Origin: Paramecium tetraurelia
Lineage: Eukaryota > Ciliophora > Oligohymenophorea > Peniculida > Parameciidae
Assembly (NCBI RefSeq): GCF_000165425.1
Contig: NW_001799011.1
Location: 585,640-649,639 of the forward strand
Length of the DNA stretch: 64,000 nt
Direction: 5' to 3'
Shown here: in pieces, positions 49,696-63,901 of the stretch
Layout: each line of letters opens with the position of its first letter
Position numbering within the stretch: position 1 is the stretch's first letter
Translations under genes and position numbers: made by a program
The notes under the pieces: generated by a model
Seen by the model: the letters and a program-made list of their open reading frames with translations, nothing else
Told to the model about the DNA's origin: nothing
Databases searched by the model: none

Positions 49696-50161
49696 TATTA
49701 AATTCGCTGACGTAAATAATAAATAATTATTTAATTAAGAAAAGAAGTCTTTTTTTTCTTAAAAATAGAAGTCATATTATATTATGCACTTAATTTAAGG
49801 AAAAAGGTTCAGAATTATCAACTAAATAGTCATCAAATTGCATATTATATAAAATTATATAAATAAAAAACATTTTAAATTATTAAAACGAATATCAAAG
49901 TGAGTATTGATGAAAAATATTGAAATCGAATTCGAAATTTCAAATATTTTATCAACTATTTTAAGAGTAATTCAAAATATTAATTGAAATAATTTCATAA
50001 TTCTTTTCTTTTTAGAAATATTTAAACTACCCCAAGCTTCATTGTATTATTGGTTAAGTCATTAAATGATAAATAAATTCTAAAGTTTTTGCTTGGCTTA
50101 ATTTATACTTAAGTATTTGGGTGATAAAAATATTAATATAAATAAATAAATTAACATTAAA
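49696..50161. other. Divergent promoter region
   Basis: About 465 nt between the start codons of the acylated protein and the SWI3 gene; both promoters should lie here. Only AT-rich DNA is visible, with no motif that can be named. Confidence 0.5.
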
Positions 50162-52105
50162 ATGAATCCATAAGATCAACTTGTAAAAATTACACTAATA
50201 AAAGTGCCAGATGGATATTAAGTTGAAGAGAAAATTTATACAAAAATAAAAATTCCAAAAACATTTCTTGATCAATAAAAAATTACTCAACCAAAACCTA
50301 CTTAAAAATAAGTTGTTTCTAAACCACCTTCATAAATCAAATAAGCAATGCCTCCACAAATTCAACCTGTTAATCTTCCTCCACCTATGCCCCCTTAAAA
50401 TAATTTAGTTCAATAATAGTTGGAAAATATTCCCTCTAAACTGATTTGGAATCCTTCCCCAGCACCTTAAAACCCTCATTAAATTAAGCAAATGCCACCC
50501 TAAAATCAATGGTTTGCTTAGCCTCAACTCCCTTAAATCCATTAACCTCCACCTCAAATATAATAGCCACCTTAACCATAAATAACTCTGCCAATATAAT
50601 AGCCATAAGAATCATAAAAACAAGAAATAAGAAGATAATTATCAAAACATTCACTGATAATTCCTTCCTGTGCTAATTGGTTTTAGATGGATAGTATTAA
50701 TGAAATTGAAAAGGATCACTTCTCTGAATTTTTTACAAATTAACATGTTTCAAAAACACCTGAACTTTATAAAAAATATAGAAACTTCATTGTTAATCTG
50801 TATAGAAACTAGCCAAGCACATATTTAACAACCATTGCGTGTAGAAAGGTCTTAGCAGGGGATGCATGCACAATATCTAGAATTCATGGGTTTCTATAAT
50901 ATTGGGGTTTGATAAATTATTCTGTCGATCCAGACACATGTCCAAATAAAGTACTTCCTTAATAAGCCTTGACAAAGAGTCTCTATAGAACCTTGTAATT
51001 AAATGCAAAAGATGAGCTTGATGAAAAAAGTGATTTAAATTAATATGAGATAACCTTGATTAATGCCATCAAAATATTTTCTAAAAGATATAGGTATTAA
51101 ACAGTATTAACATTAGACCTGGTTGTTCTTTTTGCGGAATACTATGTGGATTATAATGGTATGCCGAAAAAGAGTAGACACAAAAGGAGAAGGTAGATTA
51201 AGATAAAGTAGAGAATGTAAAAGAGGTTGAAAATAAATAGAAAAATTCAATCAAATTAGATTTATGTATGAAGTGCTTTTCTAATAATAATTTTCCTAAT
51301 AGTTTAACATCTGAGGATTTCTAATTAACTAATCTTGAGTAAAAGTTTTCATAATTACATATCTTATCCGATTAACCTAGATCAATATTAAACGACTAAG
51401 AAGTAAGCTACCTAATTTCGATTATTCAAGAAACTTCTGATTCAAATTGGGAAAAATTAGCTTAGCAGTTGAATTAAACATTTTCGACTTCTCATACTGA
51501 GGAGGAATTAATTCTACACTTTCTTTAATATCCTATTGATCATTTAATAGAGATTGATAAAGTGATTGATTCAAAAGAATGCCTAGAGAAATTATCAATT
51601 AATGATGTATCTAGTAGAATTGCTTTTGAAGAAGTACATATTACTTTAACTTTAGCCCAATGTTTTTAGTGACCAAAAAAACCTTGTTAGCTTTCATTTA
51701 TCCATTTTCAAAAAGCTATTGAATAATTTAAATAAAAGAGATTCAGAATAATTTCTAAAACTTGATGATGTGAAATCAAACAGTAACAATAATGAAGATG
51801 TTATTGAAGAAGAAAAAAGAGTAATATAAATGAGCTAAGAAACCTTAGAGAGGGCAAAATCTTTGTAGAAAAGGGAAGAAGAGAAATTGAATAATCATAT
51901 TAATCTTTTAATAAGTTTATAGATGGAAAAACTAGAACATAAACTCACCTTTTTAGAAGAATATGAAAAACTAATTCTATATGAAAAGCAATAATTAGAA
52001 ATTTGTTAAGTAATTTAAAAATTATATTTTTAGAAATAAACTTTAGCAGAAAGATTGGTAATAGTATAATAAAAACTATAATATTACTCGGATAATAATT
52101 AATGA
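50162..52105 (+). CDS. SWI3/SMARCC-type SWI/SNF chromatin-remodelling subunit
   Basis: ATG 50162 to TGA 52103-52105, introns 51094-51116 (23 nt) and 51634-51655 (22 nt), about 632 residues. Order: Pro/Gln-rich N-terminus; SWIRM domain (IIPSCANWFQMDSINEIEKD, FFTNQHVSKTPELYKKYRNF, CRKVLAGDACTISRIHGFL, YWGLINYSVDP); a CxxC zinc-type pair (CSFCGILCG and LCMKCF); SANT region (SNWEKLAQQLNQTF, HTEEELILHFLQYPI); FEEPNVFSDQKNLVSF like the conserved (F)S..GNP..S.VAFL block; and a C-terminal coiled coil. This is the full SMARCC/SWI3 layout, and the splice sites bring the zinc motif into frame. It acts as a scaffold of SWI/SNF-type complexes in the nucleus. The first SANT helix is weakly conserved. Confidence 0.92.
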
Positions 52106-52191
52106 AAATTTGAGCTATTCCTTGCACATATAATTATAAAATTTGTTTCATTTATTATTTTTAATTTATACGATTAACTATATTTTATTAA

Positions 52192-54201
52192 ATGGAAAAT
52201 TATTAAGATGAACAGAAAGAAGTAGGTTCAATCTAGTAACTGTAATTTAATTATGAAATACTACTAAAAGATGGAATTTCTAACTCAAATTCTTCAATAG
52301 ATGAGCATTAAAAAAAAATATCTGTTGAAAAATCAACTAGGAACTCAATAGTTACGACTGACTATTAAAATCATGTTAATCAATTGGTAAAATAATGTGA
52401 AATATTGAACTAATTTTAATTGAACAATAAGGTTGATGGAAAGAATGTTAATGTAAATTTTTAAAACTTTTGGGTGATTGAATAAAATATAGTAGATCAT
52501 CAAATAGCAGAATACTCTTTGAAAATTGGTTTAGCAAATCTATTATTATTAAAAAGCAATTTGAAAGGCTCTCTCTACTGTCTCTCAAAAATTATTTCTT
52601 TTAGAAATACTAATATCACTTAATAACTTATAGACCTTGATTGGTCTCTATTGTATTTAGATGAATTAACTGAAGAAAATTTAGAATTTTTAATATAAAA
52701 TGCAAATTTAAAATGCCTATAACAATTGTTATTCTCTACAAATAAAATAGATATGATTTTAAATATAAAATCAGATTACAGCAATAAAATACTGAAAAAA
52801 ATATTTACATGTTTGGACTCTTATTGTATCAGCTACAATTATGCAGAAATTCTATATCAAAAGAAAGTTATTGATAGGATTTTACAATACTTAACTGTTG
52901 CAAACTAAGAATGCTTTTAATTAATAGGTTCATTATGTTTATCTTAAAATGCGCAAAATGAAATTTTAGAAACAGATATCTAAAAAAAATTATTTTTAAA
53001 TCTCAAAAGCAAAAATCCATAGATTGTTGCAAACTCATATTATGCATTATCTGGAATTTGCTTTAATTAATCGTATTTGTAGCTTAAGTTTGTTGATTCA
53101 GAGCTACCAAAATTCATGAAATCTCACTTATCTTAATCATCTGAAATTTGTATAATAGATGCATTGTCTTAATTGATTTCAAATTTAACATATAATAATG
53201 ATCAAGTTAAACAAGTTCTTGGAGATTTTATTCCAAATTTAATCGATATTGTCCTAAGTATTCTTAAATTGATAATAGATAAGAAATAACTAAAAGATTA
53301 ATATGTTAAAGGGGTTAAATCTCTCTTAAGGGCAATTTGCAATCTTATTTTTATAAAATCTAATGCAATATTTGCTTGTGAACATAATTTAGGAGGGCTT
53401 TGTTCCTTTCTTTATTCAAATGAGTGTGTAATATCAGAGTATCTTGATATACAAATAAATTTAGGTATTCATTAATTGATGAATTAATAATTGCTGATAT
53501 CTCTCGATAGTTTAATTCAAAAATAATAACATTAAGAGCATTTGCTAAAAATATTAGACGGTATAATTAGCTCTGCAAAACAATTTAGTAAGTTTATATG
53601 CAAAGATCTTAACTTAGTAACATACAAGAATATTTTAGTAAAATAGATTGAGAATCATTAAATAATTTAAAAAATCTATAAATTAGTTAGCATTTTGTTA
53701 AGTGACAAACAAAATTTTATATATTTGTAAGAATGTGGCTTAATTGAAGAGATTAAACCATTTTAGCATATTAATATTTAATATTATTATGAAAAAATTT
53801 AGAATTAATTACATGAGATTACACTTATGTCAAGAATCTTTGGGACTCAAGATGAAAAAACTGAATAATTATTTGACGTTAAAGTTGTTAAAGGTAATAA
53901 AAAGTTAAATAATGCCATCTTATAGATCAACAAAAATTCAATTTCGATCTCTTAAAATGGAATTACTAAATCTAAGTATATAATTTAAAGGTTGAAAGAA
54001 ATTTTAGATCTAGAGATTGACTAAAAAGAATTCAAAAACATTCTCTAGATTAAAAATATTCTAAGATCTTATTGCTTTGGCCTTATTGGCTATTAAAAAT
54101 CATAAATGAATAGAATTATAATACAAGCCCAAGATTCTTAATAAAAAATAAAAATTTTTCACCTGCTCTAGCAATTTATATCTGATTAAGTTAAATCATG
54201 A
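52192..54201 (+). CDS. Helical-repeat (armadillo-like?) protein
   Basis: ATG 52192 to TGA 54199-54201, a single frame of 669 residues without introns. The body is all-helical in repeating Leu/Ile-rich pairs with ASYALSG-like positions (ANSYYALSGICF, LISNLTYNNDQVKQVLGDF, SLLRAICNLIFIKSNAIF), reminiscent of armadillo/importin-alpha-type solenoids, after an acidic Ser-rich N-terminus. No importin-beta-binding basic patch is evident. The last 170 residues read as a separate helical region. Family membership is only a structural impression. Start lies 86 nt after the SWI3 stop. Confidence 0.6.
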
Positions 54202-54308
54202 ATTTTACTAATGCATTTTATAAATTTAAAAAATTTGATTTTTGATTAATCTATAAAAGAATACTGTATATCAATTATGCAATTAAATAACAAAACTTTT
54301 AAAAATAA

Positions 54309-57300
54309 TCAATTTGATTCTACGATTAATCTTTTTATTAAATCCTTACAATTATGCTCTGTACCTATTTGATAAAATATAGCTAATGCCTAAAAAAAAT
54401 AATTAACAAATACTTCGAAAAATTTTTAGATCCCATTCAAAGTTTTAAGTGAACTCTTTTCTAAAACATCATCAAGGATACTTTAACTATCAAAATTGTT
54501 CTTAGAGATCTCAGAAATCTAGAGTTGTTTTTTTCCCGTCCTTTAAGTTAGATATTCATTAATTAAATCTCCTATTTAAAATGTTCTATTTTAAGTATTG
54601 CTATCCAAAATAGCAATCAGTTGTTTTTCTTAGTAAATTAATCCTTAAGCTATTCTTGTTATTTCATCTATATCAAATCTGTTTAAAGAAATTATAATTT
54701 TTAAACATCTTATGTATTAGGAGTAGAGCCAACGATCATGAATTCCTAAGTGGTATAAAAATATTCCTTTGATAGGGTGTTTATTATCTTCATACCATCC
54801 AGAAAGACTTTCATTTGTTAGATCAAGCATATCTTAAGCCTTCTACATCTGGTTTAAAAATGTATATGATTCATATTGTATCAAATATATTATTGAGATA
54901 TGAGGATGAACTAAATATGAGAATGTTTATTGAATGTTTTAATATCCATTTATTGCTTTTTAGGTGCTTGATAATATCCAATTATTTATCAATTTTTTAT
55001 TAACTTTGTTTTTCGAATTTGATAAGACATTTAGCTGAAAATCTAAGAAAATTAAATTTTGATGTATAAAGCCTGCGTCTGATTCTGTGTATAATTTAAG
55101 GGAGCTATAAGCATTATATTTCATCTCTTCATCTTTAATTTTTTTCCGAATTTACCCTATTTAATTTTATTCATCTACTAGTAAATGCTCAATCAATTTA
55201 TTATCTTTTTCTTTTAACAAAAAATTAAAATACATAGCATAAATCATTTGTAAATAAGGTTGATGAGTCTTATGAATTTAGCTTAATTGTAACGAAAATA
55301 GTATATTTACTTTAGGAACATTTTTACCTAAATTTATTAGGATTCTAATATGATTTAGTATAGCTTCATTGATAAAATCTTTATTAAATATATGTATGTA
55401 ATCAGAATCTACAATTTCATCTATTAGAAACTCATATTCCATAATTTTTAAATCTTTAAAAAATGTATGTACTGGATATTCTTATATCTATATAATAAAA
55501 TAAATCTTACTAATCGGCGATTAATTATTGATAGTATCGTCTATTCTTATTTCAAGAACGTGACCACATATTTCAAAACTTTTTCTGAATATTTCAAAGC
55601 ATTTTCATAATCGAATAAATTAAGATGGTATTTGCATTATAAAAGAGCTAAAATAGCATATATGAGTGTTCTTTCTAAATAATTATTTAGGTTCAAGTCA
55701 CTTTCTATTTTTTCTTAGTCTTGGTAATTGCGCTATTTTTTTGGATCAATCTTCCCAATCATTGCTTGAATAGCATCTAACTAATATTCAAATATATGTA
55801 TGAAGCGGCAATAAATTGCATTACCTTTTAAAGTGTTAATTAATTTAGTGACAATCTCTTAAATCAAAAAGTAATTTTAATTCATCATAATATTGAAAAG
55901 TATATATTATGCATAAAATTTTATGTCTTCAAAATTATAAAAAGTGTCTGTATATTCAAATAGGTACTTTTATGGATAAGGAATGCAATTGTGATTGCTT
56001 TTATATAAGCTTTCTACTACATAAAGATCCTATTCAAACCCTTAATGCTTTTTATCAAAAATTGGAGCTTCACATTAAATTAATCTTAAAGAAAACTAGG
56101 TCATCAAATCAACAAGATCAAATTATTAAAGTTGCAAATAATTATGAATTAGGGCTAATACGAAGATTGATGATTCAATATCATCGTTTAAACACTCTGA
56201 AATTTATTGGTATGAGCCTCTTAAATTATGATATTACTTTAAGCTGCAATTTAAAAATTAGCAAAAGAGTTATTATTGTTACTATTTACCTAAATTTGAA
56301 TCAAATTACAATTAATATCCTTTTCTGTTGTTAATTTATGTACACTTGAGTGTTTGGCAATAGAATTTTGATTTAAACTAAAATTTTTTTATTTAATTTG
56401 TTGCATGTTTTGATATTTCATTTTCTTCTAATACAAGATTTTCAAGATGCTTAGGAGAATACGCAAAGCAGATTGAAAGATAATAGAAAACCTATAATTC
56501 TTCTAAACTCGAATGAAAAAACCAAGAATCTTATTGTAGTTAAATCTATTAGTGAATCTGTTTTAATAATTAGATAAAAGATTATTAGTTTTAATGGCAA
56601 AATGTAGTTCTTTAGATCTAAGTAGATAAATTATGGTTAACAGGTTAAACATTATCAAGATGTAATATAAACTAAATTAACTTAATTCTAAATAATAAGT
56701 TATAACAGCATATCTTTGAGAAAGTGAATAACTACATTGAATGTTATAAAATTTTTCTATTTTTAAAAGTTGTTTAAAGATTCGAAAAAATCATAATCTA
56801 AAATTTCAGGAGTTCAAGATCATCTGATTCTAATAAGTCCACTTATTAATGGCTGGTAATTTCCTTCCATTTTTTGAACTTTATTATTAAATACTTTCCG
56901 ACATCACATTACTCTTCATACTCTTAATCTTGTTATTGGATTTCTTCTTTGTTAAGCAATTTAAGTTGATTTAGATAAAAATTATATACCGGAATATAAG
57001 CTCCTTCAATCTGCTTAAACTATTAGTAATATTTTGAAAACTCTTCATTTCTGTTATCATATAAATTAATTAAATGAAGGTATTTAAAATATGTTAACTA
57101 TGTGCAATACAATGTGTTCCTATCTATGATACCTTTAGACTTTGTTTAATATTCTTCATTTCCTATGTCATCATTGTCTTCATCTAATGGAGAAGATTAC
57201 TTTAAATTAATTAAACCTGGTGTGTGATCAAGAGGTACATTCAAAAAGGTTGGGATGGGTTCCCGAAAGGCCAATTCTTCTTCTCTCTGAATTATTTAAA

Positions 57301-59870
57301 TATATTAAAGATCTGCCAGAATAAAATTTTTATTGAAATAATTATAAATTGCTTTTATTAAAGTAAATTGATTTTTGTATCTTTAAATCTAAGTGTGAAA
57401 TTAAATTAGAATTAAAATATACTTTGAATTTTTCCTTAAGGTACTAATTAAATTTAATCTTTCAAATGAGCTTACAGATGACTAATTATCTTATGTTTAT
57501 TTAAACTTTTATTTCAAAATTGTGCGATGCTCTACTTCAGATAGATTTTCTAATTTTATATTAAAGCTTAATTATTTTAGAATAATTTTTAGTTGACTAC
57601 AGCATTTTTTTATCGCAGCGATAATTTACGAGTTTTCAGGTTCTATTTATTGCTTCAAACCAAAAAGAGCAGATATTTTAAAATAAAATATTAATAATGT
57701 ATCCAAAATCTTCTTAATATCATGGGGTTTTAGAATATATGTTTGTATCTCTCGGGAGATGTAATCTAAGAATTTTTCCATAAAGTTAATAGTTTGTACA
57801 TTATGTTAAGCTGCCAAATAATCTTCTGCTTCCTGAATCAATTAAATTGATTTTTTAAATTATTTCATTCTAAGGTGAAAATTGATTTAGTGCTTCATAT
57901 TCTCGATATAGAATTAATAGGATTAGTCTTTTAAATTGAGATTAAACTAAAAATTAATATCTGAGAATGGATCTTATTTTTGCATATTTTCTAAGGCCTA
58001 ACTTGCTGTTAAATCATTATATAATATATCCATCAAAAAGGACAATAAAGGGTGTTCAATGTTTTTAAGGACTTCCCCCAAATCTTCGATTGGGTCTAGC
58101 AATATCATCTCCAAAATAACTTGAACTAACTAGAATACCGGATTGTCCTCTTGTAAAATAGAATTTAAAATCATATATTCATTATTACTTAAAGCATACG
58201 TATAAATTGAAAGGCTGTTTACAATACCCTTTGATAATATAATTAAATTTGCATACAAAAATTACATTAATTAATCTATTGTGTAATGAAGTGAATGCTT
58301 TTTTCTAAATTTTATTACTTAATATAAAGTTTTACAATCTAAACAAGGGTATAAGGATACACAATAAGCTTTTATTAAAAAATCATCAATTTAATCAATT
58401 ATATTGAGTAATTTGATGTAATTCTTGCTTTCGCTAACAAAGACTCCTAATCCATTGTTGTAATGCTTTAAAAACTGCAATTATTATCCATGCTTTATTT
58501 GGAAAAATTACATTAAATATTCTTAATCCTCAACTTCAACAATCCAGAGAAGATCATGAAGATGCTTTTTCATTGTTATATTAGGAATTTAATTCATTTC
58601 ATCTAAGCAATATTATAAAACAAACTCTTCTAGTTTTGTAGAATATTATTCAAATATATATGTGTCTTTAGATTTATCGATTATATTTTTAAACACTTCT
58701 GATTTTAAAGAATTTAGATAATAATTTTTTTATTAAATTCTCCCGTTAACTGAAGGAAATATATAACTAGTTTTTTACCTATATAAATATCAAATTTTTA
58801 TACTCATATTCTAATTTATTAAATAATTCTATAAACAATTCTAATGTATATTAATTTAACTGCGTATATTAAACTAAATTGTTAAATTTTTTATGTATAT
58901 CTGAACCATTTTGAGCTTCCTCTAACTTTTTAGTTGCTTCGTAGTATTCTAAAACAAATTAAATGGCTTATTTTCTTATACTTTGTTTCCGAAATCCTCT
59001 AAAAAATAAACCCTTGTATCTGAATATTGTTACTTTTCTACAATTTAGCCATGATTTTTTTTCAATAAATTTATTATATTTTAAAACTAGCTCATTATAT
59101 TCTTTTCTTTCTTCCAATGTAAGTTAATTTCCAAATTATCTAAATTATTTGCTAAATTTTAAAGCTGCCTAGGCTTTATAGTATTTATTTTGATTCTCAA
59201 AACTTTACTTTAATATTTAAAATCTCTTATAATCTAGATTATGCAATGCTTTTTATTTTCTTCTAAAATAAGATTAACTTTAAACCAATCTATAATCATT
59301 CCATAGCATATTATAAGAGGATAATAATTGAAGCCGAAAAAAAAATCGCCATATAATTGTTCTGTCCCTGATTAACTATTTAGGTCCTGATTGACAAGAT
59401 TATATTTAAAATGCCCAGTTTATTGAACGCTTTTTATAATAGTTATAAAAAAATTAATAGTCTAATTTATCTACTTATTACAATTTTTTTATTATTTCTG
59501 TAATCATAAGCTAAAACTTACTTTTCCCTAATTTTTAAATTTCTTTTGCTGAATTTTATATCTATGTAGTACTCTCAAAAGGATCAATAATACTTTTCAT
59601 TCTGTTATTCTACCTTGAACTAGATACTGTAAATATAGGACTAGATACAGAATTCAAAGGGCTAGAATTTGAGATTTTTGAAGAATTTGAGTTGATTGGG
59701 CTTTATGTTTGTTTAACATGATCTTCATTTTAAATTATTTCTGCCTTTGAGATGAGATAATTGGTTTCCTGTTCTACTAATCTCTAAGAAATCAACTAAA
59801 TTTTTTTTCTCTAATGATCTAAAATTTCATCATCAGAACTAATTGTTTCAAAATAATCTGCTCTTTGCAT
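54309..59870 (-). CDS. Very large uncharacterised protein (about 1,838 residues)
   Basis: From ATG 59870 to TGA 54309-54311 one frame runs through introns 58779-58803 (25 nt) and 55488-55510 (23 nt); each is needed to bypass a TGA. The N-terminus is Ser/Asn-rich and disordered (SSPLNSVSSPIFTVSSS), followed by basic and Tyr-rich helical blocks (about 59500-58800) and about 1,300 residues of helical, acidic/Leu-rich sequence that looks like an alpha-solenoid (for example LIQEAEDYLAAQHNVQT, FLDYISREIQTYIL, YAILALLQCKYHL, GIFLYHLGIHDRWLYSQY). No catalytic motif, signal peptide or membrane span. No family recognised. There is no stop codon between the upstream anoctamin frame and this one, so ATG 59870 may be internal to a single longer gene. 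Tandem copies of this layout were not seen. Confidence 0.65.
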
Positions 59871-62800
59871 GCCATTAGATCCAAATACTTTATATAACGG
59901 GCATCTTTATAATAGTACTTTATTCTCTTATTCTCTTCGACTACTTCTATTTGTAAGAATTTTAATATTATTCTAATAAATGTATTAGCCTCTCTTTACT
60001 ATATACTCAAGTATTAATGGAGGACTTAAAAATGTCGTGTTTGTAATATATTTGATAAAGAAATTATAAAATAATAAAGTAACAAATAGCTAAATAACAT
60101 CATCCTAAAGATATTTGTAATAATAAACACATATTAAACTACAATTACTAAGTAAACTAATAAAATTAATAAATTAATGTATTTCAAACCAAATTCCTAA
60201 GGAACTATCTCCTTTCGGCCAAGGCCTTTATATTTAATATAAAAGTTTAAATTTTACAATTTAAAACTATAAGATCATCCATATCCAAAATAAAGTAAAA
60301 CTTAATGGAAATAAGCCGCCAAACATATTGATTAATGTTGATAGTAAAAAAAATTTCATATATTCATCGATAATACCATATTTTTCTTGGGTTTGCTAAA
60401 AAGGAGTTTTAGATTCTTAATTTTCAATAAATGTCAGCAAATTTTTGCTTGAATAACTCTTCTCTTTTATTTATTAAATTCTCCTTTTTACATTAATTAT
60501 TGTTAATAATAACTTTAACATTTAGTGTATTAGAATTAAAAATACAGTGGTACCGAAAAAATATTATGCTTATCCAATACAATTATTTTGAGAGCACTTT
60601 AGATTCAGTTCTCCATTTAAAAAACACAAGATCAGTAATGGAAATAATTAAGAAAAACATATAAGAGCATATTTTTTTAGGCAATAGCTGTTTTCATAAT
60701 GTTCAACAGTCTAAAAATTCTCAAAATCTGTCAAAACTATTGCAATAGATTCATAATAATATTCTACAATTATTTAAATCACATAATTCAAAATTGCTGT
60801 CACTATTATTTCAAAATTCCTAAATTAAATACTTGTACTCGCAAAGATACTTTCAAGGTATAAATTAAAGAAGTAAAGTCCTATCGTTATGCAAACATCA
60901 GATCCAAATATCAAGATAAGAACAAAAATCGAAATACTAATTCTCCAAAAAAATTGAAAGTGAATTATCCCTGTAAAATTTAATTGATCAGTTGAAATGG
61001 ATCTAATTTATTCTCCTTTAAAAGAACTTCTAATTAAGTTATATTTATAATTATTATTTTAACCATTTTAAATGTTAAAAGCAAATTGTGTTTAATTCCA
61101 ATAGTCTGTTAGAAAGCAATTTAAATTGATAATTAAAATTGAAAATATAGATTAAGCCACTAAGGATATATCATTATGCTAAATGTTAGTTGAATACATA
61201 ATCATATTAAAAATTACTCCTAGTGCTGCCATGATCGTAGAAAATTGAATATAATATGAAGAAAATTTAAAGTATAATCCTATTTTTTCACCAAAGTAAA
61301 TGCAAATTTTGCTTATCGGCATAGACCAAGGATATAAATAATTTAAATTCCATTTGCCAGATAAATCAAAAGGTTATTGCTCATACATATAGAATTCTGA
61401 ATTGATTTCTTATTAATGGTTATTGCTAATTCCAAATAATTCATAATTATTGTGTAAACTAAAAACAGAGTTTATCAATTTCATATTGATAAATATATCT
61501 AATCGAATTGTTGTTGAAAGAACAAAATATGCTAACTTTAATCTTTCATTGGTTGGAAATAAAGTTATTTAATGATTTTCTTTTGATAAATACCTGGACC
61601 ATTTTAATTACGATTTAGCAATATTTTTTATAGATTAAGAATGTTATCGAAGGGTGAACGGAATATAAAGTTCAAAAGGCTATTAATAATATCTATCCCA
61701 TATTGTTTTTAATGTTTATCCTGTGCTGTTTGCCACTTTTAAAGCCTCTTAAAAAATTAAGTAATAATTAGAAGCTAATTATTATTATTTAAACAACTTT
61801 ATTTTTTTTAGAATTGGAAGCTTTTGGGATAATTAAATTTTATTTTATTGGCCTTATAGCTCTCTAATTTTTTCAAAAAGAATCTAAATTTGCTCTTATT
61901 CTTCTTCCGTAAATTCAAAATATCCTTTAGGCTTTTATCCAGTTCTTAGCGCAAATAATTCTTCTGCACTCTTTTATTTATCTAAGATTAAAGCAATATC
62001 GCTTTCTATAAAATATTTTTTTCTTTAAATTTCAATCTGTTTATTAAGATGAACAAGGTAAATGTAATATGCCGTCCATTCATCATCAGTTGGACCTTCT
62101 TGATCTCCATAAAAATTAATTTTTCCATATTCAAATAATTCATTATTTATGTTACTTTAACCTACATCTCTAGCTAATCTCTTAAAATTTATTTGCATTA
62201 TTTAATCAATAATTAATGGTCTTAAATATTATAAGTATGAAGAAATACTATATTCGTCTGGCTTCCATAATCTGCCATTTAATCGTAGGGGTCTTAATTA
62301 TTTATCAACAGGCTCGAGGGAAAATAAATCGGAGAAACAAAAACACAGTTTTTTCGAAAGTTAACAATTTTCAGCAGCTATTTCTAACATTTATTCAGGC
62401 ATATATAACAAGAGATATATTTTTGATCCATCTTCAGAAATAATTGATCTGACCATAAATCCTTTTCTGGAAAATTACACTATTAAAATATTCCTTACTA
62501 ATGTTAAAAGATCAGATGTTTCATTCATAGTTTTATTCCATTAAGATTGGATCAATCTTAAATATTCCCCCTAACTATATGCTTTCTATTATTATTATTG
62601 AATTTTTTGAAAATCTATTTAAATTTGTTGAGCAGTCATTTAAATATTCCATTTGTTTTATGATGCTAATTCCAATAAATCTTGCCTAAATTAGTTAACA
62701 GCTTTTTTTATCTAAATTTCTCTTTAGCAAAGCCCAAAATCTTATGAATTGCGATTATTATTGTTGTTTTCAATAAAACCACAAAATTAGTTACTTTAAT

Positions 62801-63362
62801 CAAATATTTGTTGATTTGTTCCTAATAAATTCATTGCATTTCTTTAATCATTTGGAATAGTTTCCAACCCTCTTGTTCTTTGCTCAAATAAAGAATAGGT
62901 CTTACGATCAGACAATTAAATGAATGCAATTTCGATCGCTTTTAAAAATAATTTATCCTGAATAGATTTTTACTCTAGAACTAAGGCTTGTACAATCTAA
63001 TCAACAATTTCATACTGTTTTTATTATAGCTAAGGTTCTTCTGATATATAATCTGGGTTTGGTAAACTTTATATAATTGAGAATTACCTCACAACAACTT
63101 CGGGTTCATCAAATTAGCTCAAGCAATCATCAAAACTCGCAATGTTATTCTCAGAATGCAGTAATTCCTCTTCATTTTTTTCTATACCTAGTAAATATTT
63201 AAAGTAATCTTGAAAAATCTCAACAAAATCTTCAATTTTTTCTGCTTTTGATTACTTTCCAGTTTTATTTATTATTTCAGGTATAAGATTTGGAAAAAAC
63301 TTTGTCGGAAGTTTGGTAATAAACCTTTAATACTAGTTGGAATGGCTTGATCGAAAATTCAT
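59871..63362 (-). CDS. Anoctamin/TMEM16 family channel or scramblase
   Basis: ATG 63362 downward; about 1,150 residues up to the next candidate start, with introns in the first half not all placed. N-terminal cytosolic region with GFMVRSIISEDGSKIYLLLY; then TNERLKLAYFVLSTT and YPWSMPISKICIYFGEKIGL as at the start of the anoctamin membrane domain; LTDFENFQTVEHYENSYCLKKY (compare LTxWExxRTxxxxExxxxxK); FGGLFPLSFTLFWIWM; RPWPKGDSSLGIWFEIH (compare RPVPERASNIGIWYDIL). These anchors appear in the anoctamin order, and the frame continues through ten hydrophobic helices. Family members are Ca2+-activated Cl- channels or lipid scramblases of plasma or internal membranes. Individual Ca2+-site residues were not checked one by one. 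The 3' limit is unresolved: the frame continues into the next gene without TGA. Confidence 0.85.
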
Positions 63363-63583
63363 ACAAATTATTAATCAATTTTTAATTATTTATTTATAAC
63401 TATAATATTAATTTATAAGAAGAAAGTAGAAAAGGATTAAATTAAGGTTGATAGAAATACTATATTCTTTGAAATTAAATTTCGAAAATACTCCCATATT
63501 GAAGGGATGGGCATATATAAGTGAAGAAATCTGAGAAGTAAAATTCAACATTCAAAAGAATCTAAATTTTTTGCACAAATGAA

Positions 63584-63901
63584 ATGAAAATCAATAAAAA
63601 TTGCCCAAGTCATTCGTTATATCTGTTTCTCATCCGCCCTCATATTGATAATCATTAAAAAATTTTTCAAATAGAACACAATTTAATATCAAACTATAAG
63701 ATTTTTGCCTAATCTTTAGACAGATTCCTTTAAATAATTTCATTGTTTATTTCACTATTAATATAATCCGTTTATGCTTAAAAAATGAATATTCAAGGGG
63801 TTCAAAATTCCTTCTTCTTGGACTGCTAATTTCCAATTTATTTTTTTAGATAATTTTCAGGTCCTGTTTTCCCTTTTTTGGAAAAAATTTCCTTAAGGTG
63901 A
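63584..63901 (+). CDS. Partial or corrupted gene at the window end
   Basis: ATG 63584 opens a frame of 105 codons to TGA 63899-63901, with NIQGVQNSFFLDCQFPIYFF after a second ATG at about 63786. The frame may be a real gene start, but the sequence from about 63850 has odd homopolymer runs, so its apparent end is not trustworthy. No family recognised. Confidence 0.3.

Noticed and set aside
55909..56346. Plus-strand frame of 145 codons with ATG and no TAA/TAG codons, looking like a standard-code gene
   Set aside because: It lies exactly opposite a continuous stretch of the giant minus-strand gene, whose frame stays open through it and joins coding sequence on both sides. Its lack of TAA/TAG is explained by being antisense to that gene.
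62216..62443. Plus-strand 75-codon frame near 62.3 kb
   Set aside because: Antisense to the N-terminal exons of the anoctamin gene.
63780..63845. Possible tRNA T-arm (GGGGTTCAAAATTCC)
   Set aside because: No acceptor stem, D arm or anticodon arm can be folded around it, and the sequence nearby is of doubtful quality.
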